Below, in pieces: positions 39,294 through 48,604 of a DNA stretch of 64,000 bases. The first letter of the stretch is position 1. Every line of letters starts with the position of its first letter. Origin of the DNA: an uncultured Akkermansia sp. Its GTDB lineage: Bacteria > Verrucomicrobiota > Verrucomicrobiia > Verrucomicrobiales > Akkermansiaceae. A model generated the notes under the pieces. That model was not told the DNA's origin. It saw only the letters and a list, made by a program, of their open reading frames with translations, and did not search any database. The DNA lies in NCBI GenBank assembly GCA_905200945.1, contig CAJKMG010000012.1, positions 1-64,000 of the forward strand. The letters run 5' to 3'. The position numbers and the translations under genes are program-made.

Positions 39294-41678
39294 TTAATTT
39301 CCGATCATTTTGTAGAAGTCTTCCTCGGAAATGACGGGCACGCCCAGCTTGAGGGCCTTGTCCCGCTTGGAGCCTCCTCCGTTTCCTGCCAGGAGGAAGG
39401 AGGTGGATTTGGAGATGGCTCCGGTGGCTTTTCCACCGTGGGAGGCGATAATCTGTTCAAAGTAACCCCGCGGATGGCTGAGCGTTCCTGTAATGACGAA
39501 GGTTTTTCCGGACAGGGATCCCGCCGGGATTTCCAGAAAGTTGGCCCGGTAGGACTGGGACTGTGGATTGATGCCCAATCCGTTCAGGACGTCCATGGTA
39601 TGTTTCCCCGCAGCGGAAGAGAAAAAGCTCCGGAGGGATTTGGCCGCCGCCACGCCGATTTCGGAGCCATAGCTGAATTTGGCCGTGTTTTTACGCAGGT
39701 AGCCCGTTGCCAGATAGGGTGCGGTCAGGCGGTCAATTTCCTCCATCAGTTCCTGGTGGCGTTCCTGTACCGTCTCTGCGGAAAGCGCGCCTTCCTTCAC
39801 CGCCTTTTTGTTTTTGCGGGTGTTGGGGTTGGTTTTTGCGGCATGTTCCACCAGTTCATCCAGGCGGACGATGTCCCGGAGGTAGGGAGAATCCGCCACA
39901 TGCTTCAGGTCAGGATGCGTGTCCGCCAGCGCCTTGGCGACAACTTCCCCCACCAGGGGAATGCCGAAAGCGATGAGCCAGCGCTCCAGAGGAAGCCCTC
40001 GCGCGTTTTGCAGGGCGTCCAGCGCTTTCCGGGCATTCTTTTCCCCGTAACGGCGCGGTTCTTCCGACGTGCCCAGGTTCAGGTTGGCGAGCTGGTCCGG
40101 CATCAGGGAGAAAAGGTCCAGCGCGGAGGACGCCAATCCGGAGCTTCTCAGCGCTTCCGCCACGGAAGAGCCGATGCTTTCCACATCCAGAGCGGACCGG
40201 GAACAGAAATGGGTGATGCCCGTGACGGCCTGTGCGGGGCAGGTGAAGTTGGTGCAACGCCAGGCTACTTTCCCTTCTTCCTTCATGATGGGGTTGCCGC
40301 AGGCGGGGCACAGCCCTTTCGTGGCTTCCAGGATGCTGTAGGGCCTGGCGTCCTGCGGGCGTTTGGAAAGGTTCACTTTCAGAACGGCCGGGATGATTTC
40401 CCCCGCCTTTTCCACCAGCACCGTATCGCCTATGCGAACGTCCTTCCGGTCGATTTCATCCTGGTTGTGCAGGGTGGACCGCGCTACCGTAGAACCGGAC
40501 AGCAGCACAGGCTGCAATTCCGCCACAGGCGTCAGCACCCCGGTGCGTCCTACCTGCACGACAATATTCAGCAGGGTGGTTTCCTTCTGTTCCGGGGGGA
40601 ATTTATACGCCGCCGCCCAGCGGGGCGCGCGAGCCGTAGCTCCCAGCGCTTCCCGCGTAGCCGTGGAGCTGATTTTAATCACGGCGCCGTCCGTGCCGTA
40701 GGGGAGCGTATGGCGGAGCCTGTCAATATCCCGCACGGCCTGGCGGGTGGATTCCAGGCTGTCCGTGTAATACACCGGCTCATTGCAGGGGATGCCGCAA
40801 CGGCGGAGCATGTTCCAGAAGTCTTTTGCGTCCCTGAGTTCCGGGCCTTCATACGCGCCCAATCCGTGGGCCAGGAAGGCCAGAGGCCGGGCGGCCACCT
40901 GCCGGGGGTCCAGTTGCTTGAGGGTTCCGGCGGTAGCGTTGCGCGGGTTGGCGAATGCGGGGAGCCCGTCGGCGTCTCGTTCTTCGTTCAGTTTGGCAAA
41001 GGCTTCATTGGGCATGAAGACTTCCCCGCGCACTTCCAGCACGGGCGGCGCGCCGGGAGGGAGGGTGAGGGGGACGCTGCGGATGGTGCGGATGTTGGCC
41101 GTTACGTCGTCCCCCACGTCTCCGTCTCCGCGCGTGGCCGCATAAGCCAGCTTCCCGTTGCGGTACATGATGGAAAGGGCCACTCCGTCAATCTTGGGCT
41201 CCACGGAGACGGGCACGTTCTCCGTTTGCAGCGCCCTGGACAGCTTATGGTAGAATTCCGCCAGTTCTTCATCCGGTACGGGGGCGTCCCGTTGCTCAAA
41301 AATGTCGTCAATAGACAACATGGGCACCGCATGTCTGATCTGGTTGAAGCCCTGGAGAGGGGCACCGCCTACGCGGCGCGTGGGGGAGTCCGGATCCGCC
41401 AGTTCAGGATGGGCTTTTTCCAATTTTTCCAGCTCCAGGAACAGGGCGTCATATTCCGCGTCGGAAATCTCCGGTTCCGCCTGTTCGTAATACAGACGGT
41501 TGTGGCGGCGCAGTTCGGAACGCAAATAGCCTATGCGGCGGTGAGCGGGGTCCTCCGCGTTTCCGGGTTGGTCGGTGCCGGCATTTTCCCGCGCCTCCCC
41601 GGCCCGGGGTGCCGTTTCATTTGTAGCCTGCTGTGAAGGCTGTTTGCCGGCTGCCAGGGAAAAAAGGTCTTCCTCCAT
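39294..41678 (-). CDS. ligA: NAD-dependent DNA ligase
   Basis: 794 residues, compared with about 670 in most bacteria. The adenylation Lys is in EPKIDG (about residue 161). The Ia, NTase and OB domains are followed by a four-Cys zinc finger (CPACGNPI ... CTNFTCP), the HhH domain and a BRCT domain (SGKTFVITGTLSHPRGYFE) at the end. The extra length comes from an N-terminal Gln/Ala/Gly-rich region of about 45 residues and from a basic insert in the HhH region (TRKNKKAVKEGALSAETVQ). The start MEEDLFSLAAG (41678) is chosen because the 7 upstream codons are not family-like. Confidence 0.93.
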   Translation of the reverse strand: MEEDLFSLAAGKQPSQQATNETAPRAGEARENAGTDQPGNAEDPAHRRIGYLRSELRRHNRLYYEQAEPEISDAEYDALFLELEKLEKAHPELADPDSPTRRVGGAPLQGFNQIRHAVPMLSIDDIFEQRDAPVPDEELAEFYHKLSRALQTENVPVSVEPKIDGVALSIMYRNGKLAYAATRGDGDVGDDVTANIRTIRSVPLTLPPGAPPVLEVRGEVFMPNEAFAKLNEERDADGLPAFANPRNATAGTLKQLDPRQVAARPLAFLAHGLGAYEGPELRDAKDFWNMLRRCGIPCNEPVYYTDSLESTRQAVRDIDRLRHTLPYGTDGAVIKISSTATREALGATARAPRWAAAYKFPPEQKETTLLNIVVQVGRTGVLTPVAELQPVLLSGSTVARSTLHNQDEIDRKDVRIGDTVLVEKAGEIIPAVLKVNLSKRPQDARPYSILEATKGLCPACGNPIMKEEGKVAWRCTNFTCPAQAVTGITHFCSRSALDVESIGSSVAEALRSSGLASSALDLFSLMPDQLANLNLGTSEEPRRYGEKNARKALDALQNARGLPLERWLIAFGIPLVGEVVAKALADTHPDLKHVADSPYLRDIVRLDELVEHAAKTNPNTRKNKKAVKEGALSAETVQERHQELMEEIDRLTAPYLATGYLRKNTAKFSYGSEIGVAAAKSLRSFFSSAAGKHTMDVLNGLGINPQSQSYRANFLEIPAGSLSGKTFVITGTLSHPRGYFEQIIASHGGKATGAISKSTSFLLAGNGGGSKRDKALKLGVPVISEEDFYKMIGN

Positions 41679-41702
41679 AGGAAAAATGAGTGGGAACAAT
41701 GG

Positions 41703-43319
41703 CTATTTGCTCAGTTTGATGACGGAACAGGGTGTTTTGGAGTGTTCATGAGCCTTGAACAGAACCGTTCCGTTGACAACGGGAAGGACGGTGTTGTCCC
41801 CCAAAAGCAATGCTTTGGAATAGCCGGCGGGCAGGGTGACGGCCGTTCCCCCGTCATCTTCATAACCGGTGGCGTCCAGCGGCTGCATGCGGGCGTGTTC
41901 CGCGCCCGCCGTCAGTTCTTTCATGGTTCCTTCGCTGGGCGGCTGGGCCGCTCCCTTGTCCGGCGGCGGAATCAGGAAGACGAAGATATCCCCCTGCCGA
42001 TTGATGGAGGCTGGCTGGTCCAGCTGCATGAATGCCCGTGTGCCGTACACGGCTTCACCGTTGATGTTGAGCCACCGGCCTACGCCGCGCATGGTGGCGG
42101 CCACTTTTTCCGGAATGGTGCCGTCCGCCATGGGATTGACGTTCAGCAGAAGATTGCCTCCCTTGGTAACGCATTCCACCAGTTTTTCAATGATGGTTTC
42201 CGGGGACTTGATGTTGGTGTCGTAGCGGTTGTAGCCCCATTTGTCGCTCACCGTCATGCAGGATTCCCAGTCCACGCCGGGATATCCGCGCCGGGGGATG
42301 AAGCGTTCCGGGGTAATATAGTCCCCGCAGCGCAGGTCCAGCGTTCCGGCCTGGTTCTTATTCAGGCCGGAATAGGCGTACAGGCGGTTGTTCATGATGA
42401 CGCCGGGATTGATGGAGCGCACCATGTCCATCAGTTCCGGCGCTTTCCAGCCTTTGGCCCCTTCCATGGCTCCCTGGGAGTAGTCCCACCACATGATGTC
42501 GATGGGCGCGTAACGGGTCATCAGCTCCCGGACCTGGGCGTGCAGGTATTTCTGGTAGGCGGCGTGGTCGCGGGGAATGTTTTTCCTGTTAAGCATGGCC
42601 GCCTGCCCCGCAGGGTAGCAGAGGTCCGGGCAGATGGTGTTGTCATAGGACGGGTGATGCCAGTCAATGACGGAGTGGTAGAGGCCCACTTTCAGGCCGC
42701 GCCTGCGGCAGGAGTCCACATATTCGCGGATGATGTCCCTGTTCACGGCGCTTTTGGCGTCGTAATCCGTCAAGGCGCTGTCAAACAGGCAGAAGCCTTC
42801 ATGGTGCTTGCTGGTAAGCACTATATATTGGCACCCCGCATCCCGGGCGAGCTGGGCCCATTCTTCCGTCATGCCTTCCCTGGGCTTGAACAGGGGCAGG
42901 GCTTCCGCGGCGTAGGTATCCGTATCCACTTCCACGTTTTTTTGAATCCATTCGGAACCTCCGGGCCTGCCTTTCCATTCCCCGGCCAGTCCGGAATACA
43001 GGCCGTAATGGATGAACATGCCGAATTTGGCGTCCCTCCACCATTCCATGCGCCGGTTGCGTTCCTCCGCCGTTTCCCTGACAGCGGCATGGTTGGCGTC
43101 CGCGGGGAGGGGGAGGCCGGGCGCTGCTGCCGAAAATTCCGCGGGAACGGTGGCCGGGGAGCCCTGCTTCATTCCTCCGTCGCGCAGCCGGGCCGCGAAC
43201 TGTTCGTCCAGAGCCAGCGCGGGCTGTCCGTTTTCCGTAATGATTTTAGTGGCGGACTGCTGGGCCGGGGCGGGAAGTCCCAGAGTGACAGCCAGGGCGG
43301 CAATCGTGGCTATGTTCAT
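41703..43319 (-). CDS. Secreted GH29 alpha-L-fucosidase
   Basis: 538 residues with a signal peptide (MNIATIAALAVTLGLPAPAQ). The GH29 TIM barrel starts at KFGMFIHYGLYS and continues with YIVLTSKHHEGFCLFDS (substrate-binding His pair). The catalytic nucleophile Asp is in DIMWWDYSQ. A C-terminal beta-sandwich follows. It removes alpha-linked fucose from mucin and Lewis/H-type glycans outside the cytoplasm. With GH109 nearby it fits host-glycan foraging. It is 56 bases downstream of pheA in the same direction, and a shared transcript is possible though functionally odd. Confidence 0.93.
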   Translation of the reverse strand: MNIATIAALAVTLGLPAPAQQSATKIITENGQPALALDEQFAARLRDGGMKQGSPATVPAEFSAAAPGLPLPADANHAAVRETAEERNRRMEWWRDAKFGMFIHYGLYSGLAGEWKGRPGGSEWIQKNVEVDTDTYAAEALPLFKPREGMTEEWAQLARDAGCQYIVLTSKHHEGFCLFDSALTDYDAKSAVNRDIIREYVDSCRRRGLKVGLYHSVIDWHHPSYDNTICPDLCYPAGQAAMLNRKNIPRDHAAYQKYLHAQVRELMTRYAPIDIMWWDYSQGAMEGAKGWKAPELMDMVRSINPGVIMNNRLYAYSGLNKNQAGTLDLRCGDYITPERFIPRRGYPGVDWESCMTVSDKWGYNRYDTNIKSPETIIEKLVECVTKGGNLLLNVNPMADGTIPEKVAATMRGVGRWLNINGEAVYGTRAFMQLDQPASINRQGDIFVFLIPPPDKGAAQPPSEGTMKELTAGAEHARMQPLDATGYEDDGGTAVTLPAGYSKALLLGDNTVLPVVNGTVLFKAHEHSKTPCSVIKLSK

Positions 43320-43338
43320 GGTTGTTCAGGATGGTGTG

Positions 43339-43368
43339 AGGCTGGGGGGAAGGCTGGGGGGAAGGCTG
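43339..43368. repeat. Short G-rich tandem repeat
   Basis: The 12-base unit AGGCTGGGGGGA occurs twice and then AGGCTG begins a third copy. It lies between the fucosidase and pheA genes, in the fucosidase leader if the two are separately transcribed. Such slippage-prone G runs can vary in copy number. Confidence 0.7.
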
Positions 43369-43375
43369 AACCTGC

Positions 43376-44533
43376 TTAAATGACGTCCGTATCCGCGTAG
43401 CTGCCCAGAATTTTCAGCATGGAACAGTGCTGCTCCAGCTCCGGAAGGGTCTCCCGGAGGGGGGATTCCTGAATGTGGCCGACGGCATCTATGTAAAAGA
43501 CGTATTCCCAGTTGATGACTTTGGACGGGCGGGATTCAATGCGTATCAGGTTGTTGTTGTGCCGCTGGAAGCAGTTGATTACTTCCGCCAGGGTGCCGGG
43601 CTTGTGCTGGATGCGGATGAGCAGGGAGGTGCGGTCCCTGCCGCTGGGCTGCGTTTCCTGGCGTCCGATGACGGCGAAACGGGTGGTGTTGCAGGACTGG
43701 TCCTGCACGTCTTCTTCCAGGATGTTCAGGCCGAACAATTCCGCAGCCAGCGGACAGCCGAGGGACGCCGCGCCCATGGCGGCGTTCTCCTTGGCAAGAA
43801 TGCTGGCTTTCGTGGTGGAGGACGTTTCCACGAGTTCCGCGTTTGGGAAATGCCGCTGGATCCAGTTCCGCGTCTGGCCGAGAACCTGGGGATGGGAGTA
43901 CAGAATGCGGATGTGTCCCCGCGGAATATCCGCCATCAGGCTGTTGCGGATGTTCAGATTGATTTGGGCGCAGATTTTGAGGGGGGAGGTGACGAAAAGA
44001 TCCATCACGGCGGTGACGGAGCCTTCCGAAGAGTTTTCCACGGGAACTACGCCGTACTGGGCCTTCCCCCGGTCCACCATGTCAAACACGTCCTTGAAGC
44101 TCTGGCACGGAATGAGTTCGCAGCTTTTTCCGAACTGCTTGAGGGCCGCCTGGTGGCTCCAGGTCCCTTTGGGGCCCAGGTAGGCAATGGTCAGGCCGCC
44201 TTCCAGAAAGAAGGAGCAGGAAATGATTTCACGGTAAATAGCCTGGAGGGAGGCTTCCGGCAGCACGCCCGCATTCAGGCGGTTCAATTTGTTGAGCAGG
44301 GCCGTTTCCCGTTCGGGAACGAAGATGGGGGAATTCTTTTCCTTTTTAATGCGGCCGACTTCATGCACCCATTCGGCACGTTTTTTTAACAGCTCTACAA
44401 TCCGGGCGTCCACCTCGTCAATGGCCAGGCGCGCCTTTGTCAGGGCGATGGTCTGTTCATCCGTGTTTCCGTTTTTTTGCTGCCTGGGGGAATTGTCCGG
44501 AGAGGCATCCTCCCCGTGGTGCGTGGTCTCCAT
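43376..44533 (-). CDS. pheA: Bifunctional chorismate mutase / prephenate dehydratase
   Basis: 385 residues. An N-terminal AroQ-type chorismate mutase helix bundle (RLAIDEVDARIVELLKKRAEW, about residues 32-110) is followed by the prephenate dehydratase domain (IAYLGPKGTWSHQAAL; NSSEGSVTAVMDL; NTTRFAVIG with the catalytic Thr) and a C-terminal ACT domain with ESRPSK for feedback by phenylalanine. It makes phenylpyruvate for Phe synthesis. The first 25 residues are polar and unlike the family, so a start further in is possible, but no better ATG is seen before LAIDEVD. Confidence 0.93.
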   Translation of the reverse strand: METTHHGEDASPDNSPRQQKNGNTDEQTIALTKARLAIDEVDARIVELLKKRAEWVHEVGRIKKEKNSPIFVPERETALLNKLNRLNAGVLPEASLQAIYREIISCSFFLEGGLTIAYLGPKGTWSHQAALKQFGKSCELIPCQSFKDVFDMVDRGKAQYGVVPVENSSEGSVTAVMDLFVTSPLKICAQINLNIRNSLMADIPRGHIRILYSHPQVLGQTRNWIQRHFPNAELVETSSTTKASILAKENAAMGAASLGCPLAAELFGLNILEEDVQDQSCNTTRFAVIGRQETQPSGRDRTSLLIRIQHKPGTLAEVINCFQRHNNNLIRIESRPSKVINWEYVFYIDAVGHIQESPLRETLPELEQHCSMLKILGSYADTDVI

Positions 44534-44740
44534 GTCTCTGTGAAAGCTGTGTGGTTAAAGCCGTGTCAGGGTAGCGGTTCCGGGGGGGCAAATCAAGATT
44601 AAAGGGGAGGCCTCCGCTGCGGATTCTTCCTGCATGCCCGGAAGATGTCGGGCAGGTCCATTTCTCCTTAACGAATATGGCCCATTCCCGTATTTTGTCC
44701 GTTGGCGCGGCTTTCGCCGCCGGGAAATGGCAGGGCGGCT

Positions 44741-45712
44741 TTAGTTTCTCCCCCCGTCTGTCCGTACCGGACGCTGCTCCGGAATGGCCCCGTAAAGCCC
44801 GTTGGGGAAGAGTTGGAGCCACGGCGTATATTCCGGCGGTACGGGCGCTTCAAACTCCATGCGTTTTCCCGTGCGCGGGTGATCGAAGCCCAGTCGCCAC
44901 GCATGGAGCATGAGCCTGCCGGGTTTCGCCTTTTGCCGGGCGGGTTTGGCGTAAATGGGGTCCCCGATGAGCGGATGGCCCAGGTGGAGCATGTGCACGC
45001 GTATCTGGTGGGTTCTTCCCGTGTGCAGCGTGCACAGAACCAGGGAGGAGTCCGTAGCCGGGTCCGCGCAGAGCAAATCGTAGTCCGTAATGGCGGCTTT
45101 CCCGGAACCGGGATTGACTACCGCCATTTTCAGGCGATTGACGGGATGGCGGCCGATATGGGTGAAGACCGTGCCGGAACTTTGGGAAGGAATACCCTGG
45201 ACGACGGCCAGATAACGCTTTTCCGTGCTTCGGGCCGCGAACTGCGCCGTCAGGGACTGGTGGGCGCCGTCATTTTTCGCGATAACCAGGCAGCCGGAGG
45301 TGTCTTTGTCCAGGCGGTGGACGATGCCGGGGCGTTCCACTCCGCCGATGCCGGAGAGATCTCCGCAGTGGTGGAGCAGGGCATTTACGATAGTGCCGTC
45401 CGGGTTGCCGGCCGCAGGATGCACGACCATGCCGCTTTCCTTGTTGATGACTACCACGTCTTCATCTTCATACAGGATGTCCAGGGGGATATCCTGAGGC
45501 AGGGCTTCCGCCGGTTCCGGTTCCGGAATGCGGACGGTGATGGAATCACCGCGGGAGACGGGGTTTTTAGGCTTGGCGGGAGAGCCGTTGACCAATACGC
45601 CCCCGCTTTTGATCAGGCTCTGGATTCTGGAGCGGGAAAGCTCCGGAAGGTGGGCGGCAAGGTATTGATCCAGACGGATTTTTCCGTCGGCGTCGTCCGT
45701 TGTCAGGTTCAT
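44741..45712 (-). CDS. rluD: RluD-type 23S rRNA pseudouridine synthase
   Basis: 323 residues. An N-terminal S4 RNA-binding domain (IRLDQYLAAHLPELSRSRIQ) precedes the RluA/RluD catalytic domain, with the active-site Asp in GIVHRLDKDTSG (about residue 137). LHTGRTHQIRVH is the second family block. The start MNLTTDDADGK at 45712 avoids overlap with the Nif3-like gene. It probably modifies helix 69 of 23S rRNA, as RluD does, although related RluC/TruC activities are possible. It lies 16 bases after the Nif3-like gene. Confidence 0.9.
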   Translation of the reverse strand: MNLTTDDADGKIRLDQYLAAHLPELSRSRIQSLIKSGGVLVNGSPAKPKNPVSRGDSITVRIPEPEPAEALPQDIPLDILYEDEDVVVINKESGMVVHPAAGNPDGTIVNALLHHCGDLSGIGGVERPGIVHRLDKDTSGCLVIAKNDGAHQSLTAQFAARSTEKRYLAVVQGIPSQSSGTVFTHIGRHPVNRLKMAVVNPGSGKAAITDYDLLCADPATDSSLVLCTLHTGRTHQIRVHMLHLGHPLIGDPIYAKPARQKAKPGRLMLHAWRLGFDHPRTGKRMEFEAPVPPEYTPWLQLFPNGLYGAIPEQRPVRTDGGRN

Positions 45713-45728
45713 GTTCCGTGGCGTTTGG

Positions 45729-46508
45729 TCAATGGCTGTAGGCGGAGGGAGGCAGGTCAATAAAGGTATAATCCAGACCGTAAACATCCTTGAGAAGAAG
45801 CCCCAGGGCCTTTACGCCGAATGTCTCTGTAAAGTAGTGGCCGCCGAAGACCAGATTGACGCCCAGTTCCTGGGCCAGTGGGATGTTCCAGTGGGAGCCT
45901 TCCCCGGTCACGTAGGTGCGGCAGCCGAGGGCCGCTGCCTGGGCAAGATCGTCCCCCGCGCCTCCGGTACAGATGAAGACATCTCCGGCCGGAGCCTCCG
46001 GGGAATCTTTCCAGAAGGCCTGCACGGGTGCGCCGAGGACTGTTTCCAGTTTTTGCTCCAATTCCGCGCATGTGCCTGAAAATTCCCCGTGCGTACCGAG
46101 GGAAACGCCGTGGTAGTCCAGCCCTTCATTGGAATTTGGACGGAGGCCGCAGGCCTTCGCCAGCAGGGCATTGTTGCCGTATGCGGGGTGGACGTCCAGA
46201 GGCAGGTGGGCAGCGTAAATCGCCAGGTTTCCGTCCATGGCGGCTTTCAGCTTCCGGTAAGCGATGCCGGTAATGGGCTGCATGGGCTGCCAGAAAATGC
46301 CGTGGTGAAGGATGAGAAGGTCCGCCCCTGTTTCCAGGGCAGCATGAATGGCCTTTTCTGAGCCGTCCACGGCGGCGGCCACCTTGGAAACGGAGCCTCC
46401 GTTTTCCAGTTGAAGGCCGTTCAGGGCGCGGGGGGCGTCCGGAATGGAATCCACGGAAAGGATTCCGTCCAGAAAGGAGATGGCGGTGTGCAGCTCAATC
46501 TTGCTCAT
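45729..46508 (-). CDS. Nif3-like dinuclear metal-centre protein
   Basis: 259 residues. Metal-binding motifs of the Nif3/DUF34 family are all present: LILHHGIFW (two His), AAHLPLDVHP, and GGHYFTETFG near the C-terminus. Family members form hexameric rings with a two-metal site; their biological role is unsettled, with GTP cyclohydrolase-I-like activity reported for some. It is 13 bases downstream of the DUF4340 gene and 16 bases upstream of rluD, so it belongs to the minus-strand operon. Confidence 0.9.
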   Translation of the reverse strand: MSKIELHTAISFLDGILSVDSIPDAPRALNGLQLENGGSVSKVAAAVDGSEKAIHAALETGADLLILHHGIFWQPMQPITGIAYRKLKAAMDGNLAIYAAHLPLDVHPAYGNNALLAKACGLRPNSNEGLDYHGVSLGTHGEFSGTCAELEQKLETVLGAPVQAFWKDSPEAPAGDVFICTGGAGDDLAQAAALGCRTYVTGEGSHWNIPLAQELGVNLVFGGHYFTETFGVKALGLLLKDVYGLDYTFIDLPPSAYSH

Positions 46509-46521
46509 GCGGGAGGAATGG

Positions 46522-48576
46522 TTAGTTATCTTCCGAAAGGCTGGCGCCGAGCAGGCGCACGGCGTCCATGTTCAGGATAAAATAATTCGGGGTTGTATTT
46601 ACTCTGCCGTAATAAAATCTGCTGTATCCGGCCTCCCCCGCCGGGGCGATTTCCAGCGTGATGACTTTGTCCTCCGTTTCCGGTTCCGGGGCAAAAGTAA
46701 TGTCGCCGGTCCCGGATTTGGTTGGCACGGGGGGCGCCTCCTTGTAAGACTGGAGGATGAGTTTCAGGCGGAAAACGGGATTTTTCAGGGCTTCATGCGC
46801 TGTGGCGTCCGTATAGGGAAGCCAGGCGCTCACCTCCATTTTTTCCAGTTCGTCCAGATAGCGGTTGGCGCGGTTCGGGTTGATATTCAGGGTTTCATCC
46901 TTTCCGTCTTTGGAGGCCGTCCAGGAATCGTCCAGACGGTCGAATTTCAGGACCAGGGGGCCTCCGGAACCGATGCGTTCCAGGTGCATTTCTCTGAGGT
47001 CAAACCTGCTGAAGGAGAAGAGCCTCTTTTTTTTCCAGGCCAGTGCATCCGTCAGCAAATCCTTCATGTAGGCGTTGTCCAGTATGGCGACGGTGGGTTT
47101 TCCGGCCTGGCGGGCATACCAGGAACCGTCCGCCCCCTTGGAGAAAAACACCGTCACGGGGGGGCGGGGCTCTTCACCGGGCTTGGGAAGAAGCGACATG
47201 GTGAGCGTCATCCTGGGATTATCCAGCCCGTATACGGAAAGATCCGTAGCCTTGTCCGAGGCGAATCCGGCCACTTTCCCCTGTTTAACTGTTTTCAGCA
47301 GGGAAATGAGATGTTCCGGATTCGCTTCCTGGTAACGGGCTCCCTCTGCCGTGTACAGCCAGGTGGGCTTGATGCCTTTTTTCTCATCCCCCTGAATGAA
47401 GCGGGCGATGGTGGGGTAATCCTGAAAGCTCTTGCGGATGGAAAGGCCGGTAATTTTGTAATCCCCGATGTCCGTCAATTGCTTGGAACGCAAAAGGCCC
47501 AGATCCAGCGGAATATTGCGTACGCCGGGAATTTCCTTGTTGGTTTCCGTCGTTTGAGCCAGTTCAAAGACGGCCTTGCGGTCGGAAACGGTGGCCTTGA
47601 CCAGTTCGGACAGGCTTCCGTTGTCGGAGGGGGGGTAAATCCGGAGCGTGACGGGCTGTTCCTCCATTTGCAGGGATTTGCCGTCTTCTGAAAGACGGCC
47701 TGTGAAATTCCTGATGGAAACGGAGGTGATCTGATCATCCGTCATGTCCGGTACGCTTGTTTCCTCCGGGTTGTACACGCGCACAGCGGTCAGCTTTTGG
47801 AGCGTGCCCAGCAGCACATCCATCATGGCCGGGTCCGTATCTAGGGAGAGGGGATACGTGATTTTCCAGGGGGAGCCGGGAGTCTCGCGTTTCAGGGCGA
47901 TGCGCTGGCCCCGGTTGTTGATTTCAATGGAGGCGGGCATGGCCGGATGCAGGAGCAGGGGACGGTGGTCCCGAAGCTGGCGGATGCCGGATTTGAACAG
48001 AGGAAGGATGTTGCCGGTGCCCACCAGAATGCGGGTGTCCCGTCCGTAGAAATCCGTCTGCATATAGGTGGTGTCATCCGTGGTCTTGTTCTCCGGATCG
48101 TCCACCAGCCAGGGCGCCGGGGAACCCAGCGTATAGCGCGCCACAGTGGAGGAACGCTTTCCGTCGTCGCTCATTTCCTTGAGAGTGATGGTAACGGGAG
48201 TGGTCTTCACGCCGAATTCCTTCAGAGATGCGGAATCAATCTTGTGCAGGGGCAATGCGTCCACGATGCTGGTGGAGTACGTGTACTGGAGAATGGCCGC
48301 CGCCGCGCGAGGATCCATACGGTCGTTCCAGGGCTTTTCGCACCACCAGACGCCGTTGGGTTTGCGGCGGAATTCCGCGACATCTCCCACGCAGTTGATG
48401 CGCATCCAGGAAACCTCGTTCATTTCTTCCCGGGTGTACGGGAAAAGCCGTTCTCCGGAACTGAAAGCGGTGCGCCCGATGATGCGGGACAGATTGCCGT
48501 CAATCATAAGGAGCACCGCTGCTCCGACAGAAGCGAGGGTGATGAGGATGAGAAGAATAAAACGGAATGTGCGCAT
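46522..48576 (-). CDS. DUF4340-domain protein of the Gld-type ABC locus
   Basis: 684 residues. One N-terminal membrane helix (FILLILITLASVGAAVLLM) anchors a long periplasmic part with repeated DUF4340-like units (blocks such as LKEFGVKTTPVTITL, LSVYGLDNPRMTLTM). Such proteins accompany Gld-type ABC systems in non-gliding bacteria. The gene is 28 bases downstream of the GldG-like gene in the same direction, and the two plus permease and ATPase most likely form one complex at the inner membrane. The cargo is unknown. Confidence 0.8.
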   Translation of the reverse strand: MRTFRFILLILITLASVGAAVLLMIDGNLSRIIGRTAFSSGERLFPYTREEMNEVSWMRINCVGDVAEFRRKPNGVWWCEKPWNDRMDPRAAAAILQYTYSTSIVDALPLHKIDSASLKEFGVKTTPVTITLKEMSDDGKRSSTVARYTLGSPAPWLVDDPENKTTDDTTYMQTDFYGRDTRILVGTGNILPLFKSGIRQLRDHRPLLLHPAMPASIEINNRGQRIALKRETPGSPWKITYPLSLDTDPAMMDVLLGTLQKLTAVRVYNPEETSVPDMTDDQITSVSIRNFTGRLSEDGKSLQMEEQPVTLRIYPPSDNGSLSELVKATVSDRKAVFELAQTTETNKEIPGVRNIPLDLGLLRSKQLTDIGDYKITGLSIRKSFQDYPTIARFIQGDEKKGIKPTWLYTAEGARYQEANPEHLISLLKTVKQGKVAGFASDKATDLSVYGLDNPRMTLTMSLLPKPGEEPRPPVTVFFSKGADGSWYARQAGKPTVAILDNAYMKDLLTDALAWKKKRLFSFSRFDLREMHLERIGSGGPLVLKFDRLDDSWTASKDGKDETLNINPNRANRYLDELEKMEVSAWLPYTDATAHEALKNPVFRLKLILQSYKEAPPVPTKSGTGDITFAPEPETEDKVITLEIAPAGEAGYSRFYYGRVNTTPNYFILNMDAVRLLGASLSEDN

Positions 48577-48604
48577 GTGCTTCCGGTAATGGGCGTGGGT
48601 GGAG

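Noticed and set aside
39093..41636. An 847-codon plus-strand frame opposite ligA, and similar long frames opposite the NahK operon (17424-19328) and the transglutaminase-like gene (24063-25907)
   Set aside because: Each is antisense to a gene with clear family motifs and itself has shadow-type composition and no recognisable domain.
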